Shown: piece by piece, positions 8,389-13,716 of the stretch
Position numbering within the stretch: position 1 is the first letter of the stretch
How the letters are laid out: every line of letters begins with the position of its first letter
DNA from: PLGF01 sp052139695
Lineage (GTDB): Bacteria; Verrucomicrobiota; Verrucomicrobiia; Limisphaerales; Palsa-1400
Length of the DNA stretch: 13,822 bases
Assembly (NCBI GenBank): GCA_052139695.1
Contig: JBKQWF010000047.1
Span: 1 to 13,822 of the forward strand
Direction of reading: 5' to 3'
The notes under the pieces: generated by a model
What the model was told of the DNA's origin: nothing
The model's input: only the letters and a program-made list of their open reading frames with translations
Database searches by the model: none
Program-made: the position numbers and the translations under genes

Positions 8389-8922
8389 CTAATCCATCTC
8401 CCCGTCAGATTCGTCTGTGGTTTGGGTTGGGCTCTTGACATTTGGAACGGCGCGTTGTGGAGCAGCCGGCGAGCTGTTTTGCAGCCAAACGACAGTCATT
8501 TGCCCGGATTGGTCGTGATAAGTCACAGCTTCCATGGCATCGCTCGTGGCACAAATCTCATCAAAAGTCGGCGTCCGCGTGTAATGCGTTGTGACGATCA
8601 GGGCACAGGCCACCGCGGCCACGCCAGTCAAGGGTAGCAAAAGGGCCTGCCAGCGGGCAAGCCAGGAAGAACGAGCTGGTTTTGCCGCCGCCGTGGGTTG
8701 CTGGAGGCGCCGCTCGATCTGGCTCCAGTAAAACTCGCGGGTGTCAGGCACCGTTCGTGGCGTCTCATTGGAAGGCAACGTTTCTTTAATGGCGCGCAAC
8801 TCCGCCAAAAGCGCGCCTGCTTCGGCGTCGCGGGCAATCCATTCGCCCGCCTGCCGGGCCTCTTTTTCCAGCAATTCGCCATCCAGCCATGCTTGCAGGC
8901 TCAATTCCAAATCGTGCTTCAT
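8389..8922 (-). CDS. Membrane anti-sigma factor
   Basis: This 177-residue protein most likely holds the ECF sigma factor of the preceding gene inactive at the membrane. From the ATG at 8922, which overlaps the sigma stop as ATGA, the N-terminal half is cytoplasmic and helical (LSLQAWLDGELLEKEARQ, with a later WSQIERRLQQ). It is followed by one membrane helix (about 93-112, ALLLPLTGVAAVACALIV) and an outside C-terminal tail containing CATSDAMEAVTYHDQSGQM. The zinc motif HxxxCxxC of ZAS-type anti-sigma factors is absent. AAAGAGAGAA just upstream is a reasonable ribosome site. The role is inferred from topology and from coupling with the sigma gene. The frame continues upstream to 9012, but that part lies inside the sigma gene and is unlikely to be used. 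Confidence 0.83.
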   Translation of the reverse strand: MKHDLELSLQAWLDGELLEKEARQAGEWIARDAEAGALLAELRAIKETLPSNETPRTVPDTREFYWSQIERRLQQPTAAAKPARSSWLARWQALLLPLTGVAAVACALIVTTHYTRTPTFDEICATSDAMEAVTYHDQSGQMTVVWLQNSSPAAPQRAVPNVKSPTQTTDESDGEMD

Positions 8923-9521
8923 TGCAAATTCTCTCTTTTCAGACCGGCCAACAACGATGCCATTCGCCGCCGCGCATAAAACAACCTCGACATCACCGTG
9001 CCGATCGAACACTGCATCCGCACGGCAATCTCTTTGTACTCCAATTCTTCAAACTCATGCAAAACCAGGACAGTGCGATGCTCATGCGATAATTGCGCCA
9101 GCGCCCGGTCGATGCGCTGCCGCAGCTCGAGCCGCTCCAAGCCCTGAGTCGGGTTGGGATTGACCACCGGCATGTGCCGTTCCACCCCGCCCGCATCCTC
9201 GGCCATGGCTTCGATGGACTCTGTCCTTTGCCGTTTTTGCCTGCGCAATTGGTCCAGACAGAGGTTGATGACAATCCGCGTCATCCACGTCACGAAGCTG
9301 GAATCGCCCTGGAATTGCCCGAGCCGTTGCCAACCCTTTACCCATGCGTCTTGAGAAAGATCCAGCGCTTCATCTTCATGACGCATCATGCTGTAGGCAC
9401 GTGCGTAAATCTTGTCCCGATGCCGCGCAACTAATTCCTCAAAGGCCGCCATATTGCCTTTTTGGGCCAACTTCACCAATTGCGCCTCCGTCATGGTCGG
9501 CGTATCAGGTTCCATCGACAT
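8919..9521 (-). CDS. ECF-type RNA polymerase sigma factor (RpoE-like)
   Basis: This sigma factor directs RNA polymerase to its own set of promoters and is probably controlled by the anti-sigma factor encoded next to it. From the ATG at 9521 it has 200 residues. Region 2 (about 25-98) includes AAFEELVARHRDKIYARAY, EDEALDLSQDAWVKGW and FVTWMTRIVINLCLDQLRR. Region 4 (about 131-190) has ALAQLSHEHRTVLVLHEFE and the helix-turn-helix YKEIAVRMQCSIGTVMSRLF. There is no region 1.1 or 3, as expected for the ECF group. Starts at 9515 and 9494 are also possible, and none has a convincing ribosome site. The frame is open to 9626, but that extension overlaps hisB. The gene follows hisB by 40 bp on the same strand, so it might share its transcript or have its own promoter in that gap. 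Confidence 0.92.
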   Translation of the reverse strand: MSMEPDTPTMTEAQLVKLAQKGNMAAFEELVARHRDKIYARAYSMMRHEDEALDLSQDAWVKGWQRLGQFQGDSSFVTWMTRIVINLCLDQLRRQKRQRTESIEAMAEDAGGVERHMPVVNPNPTQGLERLELRQRIDRALAQLSHEHRTVLVLHEFEELEYKEIAVRMQCSIGTVMSRLFYARRRMASLLAGLKRENLQ

Positions 9522-9561
9522 AGGGTTGGACGGGGCAGGGCGCAAACTATTCAGCAAAAAC

Positions 9562-10224
9562 TCACAGCTTCCCTTTGGTCGTCGGCAGACAGCCGGCGAT
9601 CCGCGTATCTCGTTGGCAGGCAACATCTACCGCACGAGCAAATGCTTTGAAGAGCGCCTCCACAATGTGGTGCGGTTCATCTCCATAAAGCAATTCCAGA
9701 TGAAGGTTGCACCGCCCTTCATTGGCGAAGGCCTGGAAAAACTCCTTCGCCAGCCCAAAGCGAAAAGCGGAGGAGGTGTCCTGTGTCTTTTCTTCGAGGG
9801 AAATCCTTTTGTGCGCGGATTCTTGCAGCCCACGCCAGACCAGGTGCGGCCGGCCCCCGAAATCAATGACGCAACGCGCCAGGCATTCGTCCATGGGCAC
9901 ATAAGCCTCTCCGGTGAAGGGATTCCGCGGGTCAAAACCGGTCCCGTAGCGCCGCAGCCCCTTTTTGTCTCCCAGCGCTTGCACGAAGGCCGCGCCTAAA
10001 ACCAATCCGCAGTCTTCCACCGTATGGTGCGCATCGACCTCCAGGTCGCCCTCACAGCGCAGGCGCAAATCCATGACCGCATGTTTGGCAAAGAGCGTCA
10101 GCATGTGGTCGAAGAACGGAATGCCAGTTTTCACGGCAGACTTGCCGGCGCCATCCAGGTCCAGCGCCAGAGTGATGCGCGTTTCCCGGGTGGCGCGGCG
10201 AATCGTGGCCTGACGTTTTTTCAT
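9562..10224 (-). CDS. hisB: Imidazoleglycerol-phosphate dehydratase
   Basis: HisB dehydrates imidazole glycerol phosphate to imidazole acetol phosphate in histidine synthesis, using two manganese ions held by histidines. The metal motifs are present: FFDHMLTLFAKHA (37-49), HHTVEDCGLVLG (66-77), MDECLAR (111-117) and PHHIVEALFKAFARA (184-198). The C-terminus LPTTKGKL matches the usual PSTKG ending. The 220-residue length exceeds the usual 190-200. From memory of the family, about 12 residues (TGFDPRNPFTGE, 95-106) sit between the GLRRYG and AYVPMDE motifs as an insertion, and 135-150 is also atypical. I chose the ATG at 10224 because MKKRQATIRRATRET is a normal IGPD start. The frame is open to 10395, but that part is Pro-rich repeat sequence. 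No other his gene is in the window. Confidence 0.95.
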   Translation of the reverse strand: MKKRQATIRRATRETRITLALDLDGAGKSAVKTGIPFFDHMLTLFAKHAVMDLRLRCEGDLEVDAHHTVEDCGLVLGAAFVQALGDKKGLRRYGTGFDPRNPFTGEAYVPMDECLARCVIDFGGRPHLVWRGLQESAHKRISLEEKTQDTSSAFRFGLAKEFFQAFANEGRCNLHLELLYGDEPHHIVEALFKAFARAVDVACQRDTRIAGCLPTTKGKL

Positions 10225-10237
10225 TGAAAGATTAAAC

Positions 10238-10251
10238 CCGCCTTTTGGCGG
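10238..10251 (-). promoter_or_regulatory. Small hairpin in the hisB leader
   Basis: A perfect 5-bp stem, CCGCC/GGCGG with an AAAA loop on the minus strand, lies 13 bases before the hisB ATG. It is followed by GTTTAATCTTT. It could be a weak terminator-like or translation-affecting hairpin. No leader peptide rich in His codons is visible, so classical his attenuation is not supported. Confidence 0.3.
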
Positions 10252-10355
10252 AAACAAAAGCGCAATTCTCGTCCTCCGGGCGTCCTCCGGTGTGCTGTTA
10301 CAGAATTCTTGCACCCGAAACGAGAGAGCGAGGACATCGCGGCGGGGCGCGGCGG

Positions 10356-10371
10356 CCCCCCCCGGGGGGGG
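10356..10371. repeat. C8G8 palindromic homopolymer junction
   Basis: Eight C residues run directly into eight G residues, forming a perfect 16-bp palindrome. Such runs are prone to slippage and to sequencing or assembly error. The tract lies between the hisB leader and the 10-bp repeats, in sequence that looks non-coding. Confidence 0.8.
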
Positions 10372-10381
10372 TATTGGCGGC

Positions 10382-10411
10382 TCAATTTGGTTCAATTTAG
10401 CTCAATTGGGT
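10382..10411. repeat. 10-bp tandem repeat, three imperfect units
   Basis: Three head-to-tail copies of a 10-mer can be read: TCAATTTGGT, TCAATTTAGC and TCAATTGGGT, followed by a partial fourth beginning TCGGGTT. On the minus strand the repeat reads as Asn/Gln/Ile/Leu-rich codons. It lies just downstream of the truncated NGKIARLP gene, in the same frame after its stop. Confidence 0.8.
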
Positions 10412-10416
10412 TCGGG

Positions 10417-10635
10417 TTAAGGCGGAAAGCAGGCTTTCCGGGGCGGCGCCGGGGCCGTACTCGGGACCGACACCAAGGGCTTGGCGAATGCGCTGCTGTT
10501 TCTCTTGGCCTGGACTTCCGGGAGATGGTTGAGCCAGGAGAGGAGGTCCTGGGCCAGCTCGCCGTTTTGCAGGCGCTGGTTAAGCTGCTGACGGATGGCC
10601 AGCGGGAGGCGGGCGATTTTGCCGTTGCGGGTCAT
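10417..10635 (-). CDS. Truncated gene of the verrucomicrobial NGKIARLP family
   Basis: The 72-residue product begins MTRNGKIARLPLAIRQQLNQ and continues with LLSWLNHLPEVQ to about residue 42. I remember this N-terminal pattern from a large family of hypothetical proteins in Verrucomicrobiota, which are considerably longer and reminiscent of phage DUF3486-type proteins. That recollection could not be checked here. After LPEVQ the sequence becomes Ala/Pro/Ser-rich (STAPAPPRKACFPP) and stops, so the usual middle region is missing, probably through an internal deletion. The same frame continues after the stop as PEPN, a second stop, then AKLNQIEPP through the 10-bp repeat, which supports decay. 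GAGGA sits 5 bases before the ATG, so the short protein might still be made. Its function is unknown. Confidence 0.55.
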   Translation of the reverse strand: MTRNGKIARLPLAIRQQLNQRLQNGELAQDLLSWLNHLPEVQAKRNSSAFAKPLVSVPSTAPAPPRKACFPP

Positions 10636-10814
10636 CGCGGTCCTCGAGAGCGTGGCATTGTTTTCATGCGGGGCAATGATAATAAGAATGCGTCAAGATT
10701 AAAATCCTACGGAAGGTTTTTGAACGGGTTTTGCGCGTGGCTCTTTATAAAGACAGGAAACCATACCACCAAAAACTGAATCCGTAATTAATTAGGATTT
10801 TGCAAAAAGAATTC

Positions 10815-10841
10815 GATGGGGTCAGATCTGAACTTTTACAT
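10815..10841. repeat. Possible remnant of a dispersed GGGGTCAGATCTGAAC-type repeat
   Basis: The segment GATGGGGTCAGATCTGAAC followed by TTTTACATGG contains the palindrome TCAGATCTGA. From memory, sequences of the form GGTCAGATCTGAACTT flank REP-associated transposases in several phyla, so this may be an orphan relic. Only one copy is present in the window, so the call cannot be confirmed here. Confidence 0.3.
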
Positions 10842-11273
10842 GGGAGGAAGCGACCAACATAAGTCCACCTGCGCCTCCGCCGGGGGTTGTGCTGGATTTG
10901 CAGCCATTGACAAATAACCCGACGCCACGCCTTTAAGCTTTCCCTGGTGGTGGTTGGCATTCGGCTTGGCCTTCGTGATTTCAGCAAGCCGGATGATGAC
11001 ACGGGAACGCGTAGCGGGGAAAGCCTTATGGTTCGTCAAATCTGATACTGCAATCTGATACTGTTTGCCATTTTTCGAGCGGATTCGTGATGATTCAGGA
11101 TTTTTGCCGGGCCGTTGGAGCGGCCAAGTCAGATAGCCTCAGCATATTGGATTGTGAGCTTGCGCTCCATGCCCGGCACCTCGGCAAAGAGCGATGCCGG
11201 TCGAACATTACGGTATATTACAATACCATTAACTGGCACCCATTTGACGCCCATTCTTTAACCAGCAGATGTC

Positions 11274-11286
11274 GCCTCTACGAGGC
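11274..11286. repeat. GCCTC-TAC-GAGGC hairpin repeat
   Basis: A perfect 5-bp stem with a TAC loop lies in the context CAGATGTCGCCTC. In the + frame this reads QQMSPLRGFAF, a pseudo-peptide (MSPLRG) that I remember as recurring in verrucomicrobial and planctomycete intergenic sequence. It is more likely a dispersed palindromic repeat than a coding segment. Confidence 0.35.
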
Positions 11287-11471
11287 TTTGCTTTTCCGTG
11301 GTGAGGGCGTTCTACAGAGAGGTCGCGCCCTGCGGCGCTGGTAAAAAGTGAGATGCGCTGTCCGATGAGTTCTCGAATGACTTGACTTTGCTCCCTCGTA
11401 TTTGGAATCAAAGCAAAGCCGAACATACAAATCCGGGTGTGGTTGAAAGCGGGCGAGTTGAGGGTGGATTT

Positions 11472-11553
11472 AGGAGCCGTCAAGAAATAACATTTACAAT
11501 CTGACTTGGCCTTTCGGCGTCCTATTTGTAAATGTTATTTCTTGACGGCTCCT
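11472..11553. mobile_element. MITE-like element with perfect 28-bp inverted repeats
   Basis: The arm at 11472-11499 (AGGAGCCGTCAAG, then AAATAACATTTACAA) is repeated exactly in reverse complement at 11526-11553, with a 26-bp spacer (11500-11525). If the element is taken as GGAGCC to GGCTCC (11473-11552), both sides are flanked by TTA (11470-11472 and 11553-11555), a possible 3-bp target duplication. There is no transposase gene nearby that matches these ends. The size of about 80 bp and the perfect arms fit a miniature inverted-repeat transposable element. A very strong transcript hairpin is the alternative reading. Confidence 0.6.
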
Positions 11554-11588
11554 TAACCCGTTCCGGGTAGAGGCAAATAATGGACCGA

Positions 11589-11626
11589 CCTGGGGTAGCC
11601 CCTCTGAAAGCCGGGGCAACCCCAGG
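11589..11626. repeat. CCTGGGGTAGCCCC inverted repeat
   Basis: Arms 11589-11602 and 11613-11626 pair over 14 bases with one mismatch around a 10-base loop (TCTGAAAGCC). The sequence type (GGGGTAGCCCC, then GGGGCAACCCC) is one I associate with dispersed intergenic repeats of Verrucomicrobiota and Planctomycetota. Only one copy lies in this window. Confidence 0.5.
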
Positions 11627-11636
11627 CTGAATGATT

Positions 11637-11653
11637 TTCTCCCGTTGGGAGAA
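11637..11653. repeat. TTCTCCC-GTT-GGGAGAA hairpin
   Basis: A perfect 7-bp stem with a GTT loop starts 11 bases after the preceding 14-bp inverted repeat. The two may be parts of one larger repeat unit. No T-tract follows. Confidence 0.5.
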
Positions 11654-11730
11654 TGAATGCTGAATCTTCCCCACTCTTAATCGCACCCCACAAATCTGAG
11701 AGAACGGAGCAGGAATAAAAGGCCGAAATT

Positions 11731-11754
11731 GGGGCTGAGCGGCAGCTCAGCCCC
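11731..11754. repeat. GGGGCTGAGC-GGCA-GCTCAGCCCC hairpin
   Basis: A perfect 10-bp GC-rich stem has a four-base loop. On the minus strand it is followed by AATTTCGGCCTTTTATT, only loosely terminator-like, and no minus-strand gene ends just before it. A palindromic repeat is the better reading. Confidence 0.5.
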
Positions 11755-11764
11755 ACCCTCTGTT

Positions 11765-11798
11765 GCCTCTGGAGGCCGGGGAGACGGTCGCGCTCCCC
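11765..11798. repeat. Two adjacent short hairpins (GCCTC/GAGGC and GGGGAG/CTCCCC)
   Basis: GCCTC-TG-GAGGC (11765-11776) is followed at once by GGGGAG (11778-11783) pairing with CTCCCC (11793-11798). They continue the palindrome series of this intergenic stretch and have no visible role in a gene. Confidence 0.35.
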
Positions 11799-12013
11799 AA
11801 GCGATGAACTTCATCGCGTTAGGATTTGGGCCGGGAGCAAGAATCTTGACGACCACAGTCCGATCAACCTTAGGCGGTGGAAATAAAGTCAATCATAATG
11901 ACAAATGATGGTCATATCCCGCCATCCATCTTCGCCACAAGTGTGTGGAGAGAGGGATGGTACGAGGCGCAACGGGTTCATGGGTTCAATGCGCGAATGT
12001 TTTCGGGGGAAAT

Positions 12014-12060
12014 CTCTCTCCGCAAAGCGGGGGGAGGGTGGCCGCAGGCCGGGAGAGGGG
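12014..12060. repeat. CTCTC...GAGAGGGG repeat of dispersed type
   Basis: The segment from CTCTCTCCGCAAAGCGG to GGGAGAGGGG contains CCGC-AAA-GCGG, GGCC-GCA-GGCC and outer CTCTC/GAGAG pairing. It resembles the common intergenic CTCTCC...GGAGAGGG repeats of GC-rich environmental bacteria. It ends 56 bp from the trxB stop and has no U-tract. Confidence 0.35.
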
Positions 12061-12116
12061 ATTGTGTAATGGTTTCATTGAAACGCTACGTTAGGGGTTA
12101 GTCGTCCCTAAAAAAA

Positions 12117-13049
12117 TCAATCGCCTTCGCGGGCGAGGAAACGCTCGGCGTCGATGGCGGCAGCGCAGCCCAAACCGGCCGCGGTCACGGCTTGGCGATA
12201 GACATGGTCCGAGCAATCTCCAGCCACAAAGACTCCGGGAATATTCGTGGCGGAGCCTCTTTTTGGAATGATATAGCCATTGGCATCCATATCGATAATC
12301 CCTTTGAATAATTGCGTATTCGGAACATGGCCGATGGCGACGAAAACGCCGGCGCAAGCGAGGGTCGTTTCCTCTCCAGTTTTGACGTTCTTCAAGCGAA
12401 CGCCGGTGACTTTATCCAGTTCCACGTTCAGAATCTCCGTCACCGTTGAATCCCAGACCGGCTTGATCCGGCTATGCTGCAAGACGCGCCCGGCCATGAT
12501 CTTCGAGGCGCGCAAGCTGTCGCGCCGATGCACCAGGTAAACTTCCGACGCAAAGCGAGTCAAATAAAGCGCCTCCTCGCACGCGGAATCGCCGCCGCCG
12601 ACGATGACCACCGGCTGCTTGCGAAACATGGGCCACGCGCCGTCGCAGGTGGCGCAAAAAGTGACGCCTTTCTTTTCCAGGAGGCGCTCGCTCTCCAGTC
12701 CGAGCCGGCGATGGCTGGCGCCGCTGGCGATGATCAGCGTCCGCGTTTGCACTTTCTCGCCATCGACTGTCAAGGTAAATGGCCGCCGGGACAAATCCAC
12801 CGCTTCGACCGTCCGCATGGTGAGAAGACGGGCGCCGAAGCGTTCCGCTTGCTTTTGCATGCGGGCCATCAATTCGTAGCCGTCGATCCCCTCGGGGAAG
12901 CCAGGGTAATTCTCCACCGTGCTGGTGGTGGTGAGCAAGCCGCCGGGCAGGGTGCCGGTCACGACCAGGGGGGAAAGGTTGGAGCGCGCGGCGTAGATCG
13001 CCGCCGTTAATCCGGCGCAGCCGGTGCCCATGATGACAATTTTTTCCAT
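12117..13049 (-). CDS. trxB: Thioredoxin reductase
   Basis: TrxB is a cytoplasmic FAD enzyme that uses NADPH to reduce thioredoxin. The 310-residue length is normal. Key parts are the FAD site GTGCAGLTAAIYAAR (8-22), GGLLTTTSTVENYPGF (36-51, Leu where the E. coli-type GGQL has Gln), the redox-active CATC (132-135), the NADPH-binding GGGDSACEEA (151-160) with HRRDSLR (174-180), and the C-terminal FAD motif GVFVAGDCSDHVYRQAVTAAG (272-292). I chose the ATG at 13049 because the protein then begins MEKIVIMGTG, as relatives do. The open frame continues to 13154 only through REP sequence. Upstream lie 52 bp and then a REP pair. TTGCCA and TACCTT 17 bp apart in that gap form a weak promoter candidate. 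Confidence 0.96.
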   Translation of the reverse strand: MEKIVIMGTGCAGLTAAIYAARSNLSPLVVTGTLPGGLLTTTSTVENYPGFPEGIDGYELMARMQKQAERFGARLLTMRTVEAVDLSRRPFTLTVDGEKVQTRTLIIASGASHRRLGLESERLLEKKGVTFCATCDGAWPMFRKQPVVIVGGGDSACEEALYLTRFASEVYLVHRRDSLRASKIMAGRVLQHSRIKPVWDSTVTEILNVELDKVTGVRLKNVKTGEETTLACAGVFVAIGHVPNTQLFKGIIDMDANGYIIPKRGSATNIPGVFVAGDCSDHVYRQAVTAAGLGCAAAIDAERFLAREGD

Positions 13050-13101
13050 AACCACGGCGCAAGGTAGGAGCAAAGCGCGCGGATGGCAACGTCCTTTGCC
13101 C

Positions 13102-13183
13102 GGTAGGGCGCGCACTCCGCTGCGCGCCAGGGCGGCGCTGGCGGGCAAAGGCACCCGGCGCGCAGCGGAGTGCGCGCCCTACC
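13102..13183. repeat. Inverted REP pair (BIME-like) with GTAG heads
   Basis: A 27-bp unit at 13102-13128 begins GGTAG and contains an 8-bp stem GGCGCGCA/TGCGCGCC around CTCCGC. Its exact reverse complement lies at 13157-13183, after a 28-bp spacer containing CTGGCGGGCAAA. A GTAG head beside a GC-rich palindrome is the hallmark of REP elements mobilised by RAYT transposases. The pair is on the downstream side of the RAYT gene and 52 bp upstream of the trxB start. Confidence 0.88.
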
Positions 13184-13197
13184 AAACGCCTGCCTGT

Positions 13198-13689
13198 GGC
13201 GCGATTGGAGTTTTGTTTCCCGATCTGTGGAGGACGACGGTCATCTGAGCGAAACACCCACGGCCAATCCTCACTGCGTTCGCAGAGCCCTTTGCGAACA
13301 GGATTCCGCACAATGTAGTCGGTTTTTTCCATTACCTCGGCCGCATCGCGCAAGCGGTGGTCGAAAAAACCGCGCTGCCAGTTTATTCCAATCTTGCCTG
13401 CCACAAATCTCTTCCAGTTTGCGATGATCTTTGCCATGCCTGGATCGCGCGGACAGGCGATAATGGCATGCAAATGGTCCGGCATGAGGAGACAGAGGCG
13501 GCAATGCCAAATCTGTTTAGCGTGAGTGTGGGCGGCTGCGGCGAGAACAGCGTCGCCAGTGCCCTCCAGGCAAAGTTGGTTCATGGCGCGGGGTACGCAA
13601 TTGATTGTGATAAAAAACCAGCTTCCTTCAGCCACCCATTGCGGAATCGTATGCGGCACTCGTTTGCGGCAAATCGATTCCAATGCCAT
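13198..13689 (-). CDS. REP-associated tyrosine transposase (RAYT, Y1 HUH family) without its own stop
   Basis: RAYTs are IS200/IS605-like single-strand nucleases that act on REP elements. The ATG at 13689 gives MALESICRKRVPHTIPQWV. Family features are FFITINCV (25-32), the HUH metal motif in LLMPDHLHAI (H72 and H74), and the catalytic-type Tyr (Y125) in KTDYIVRNPVRKGLCERSEDWPW (122-144), the usual RAYT ending. Beyond residue 145 the frame does not stop. It runs through the REP pair (LVGRALRCAPG from residue 169) and across trxB in another frame to a stop at 12472. The given lower end marks the last codon before REP-like sequence approaches, not a stop codon. Either the original stop was lost or the native protein has a REP-derived tail. 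It may therefore be a decayed copy. Confidence 0.8.
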
Positions 13690-13716
13690 GCGCTGAGATT
13701 AAACAAGGAGGAAGCG

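Larger units (their letters stand above)
10636..12116. other. Gene-poor stretch rich in palindromes and repeat remnants
   Basis: About 1.5 kb carries no open frame that looks like a conserved gene. Open frames at 10836-11039 (-), 11087-11344 (+) and 11229-11483 (-) are short, have mixed codon use and match nothing I recognise. The stretch is more AT-rich at 10660-10860 and 11190-11260. Its notable content is a string of hairpin-forming sequences (listed separately) that resemble dispersed intergenic repeats. I see no tRNA or clear small RNA gene. Confidence 0.6.

Noticed and set aside
10225..10395. 57-residue N-terminal extension of HisB (MNQIEPPIPPPGG...)
   Set aside because: It is encoded by the 10-bp repeat and C8G8 tract, and IGPD proteins start near MKKRQATIRR; the ATG at 10224 is preferred.
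10660..10700. Minus-strand promoter with TTGACG ahead of the small gene at 10635
   Set aside because: The nearest AT-rich -10-like sequence is only about 9 bases away, too close for a sigma-70 promoter.
11040..11063. Two copies of ATCTGATACTG separated by 2 bases
   Set aside because: Too short and isolated to be a CRISPR or a known repeat; no further copies nearby.
10836..11483. Short open frames at 10836-11039 (-), 11087-11344 (+) and 11229-11483 (-)
   Set aside because: They overlap each other and the inverted repeats, lack ribosome sites or known motifs, and have inconsistent codon use.
12091..12115. TTAGGG...CCCTAA stem followed by A-run as trxB terminator
   Set aside because: On the trxB strand the T-run comes before the stem, the wrong order for an intrinsic terminator, and the stem has only 6 bp.
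13050..13154. 35-residue N-terminal extension of TrxB
   Set aside because: It translates REP sequence (RSGVRALPG) and precedes the normal TrxB start MEKIVIMG.
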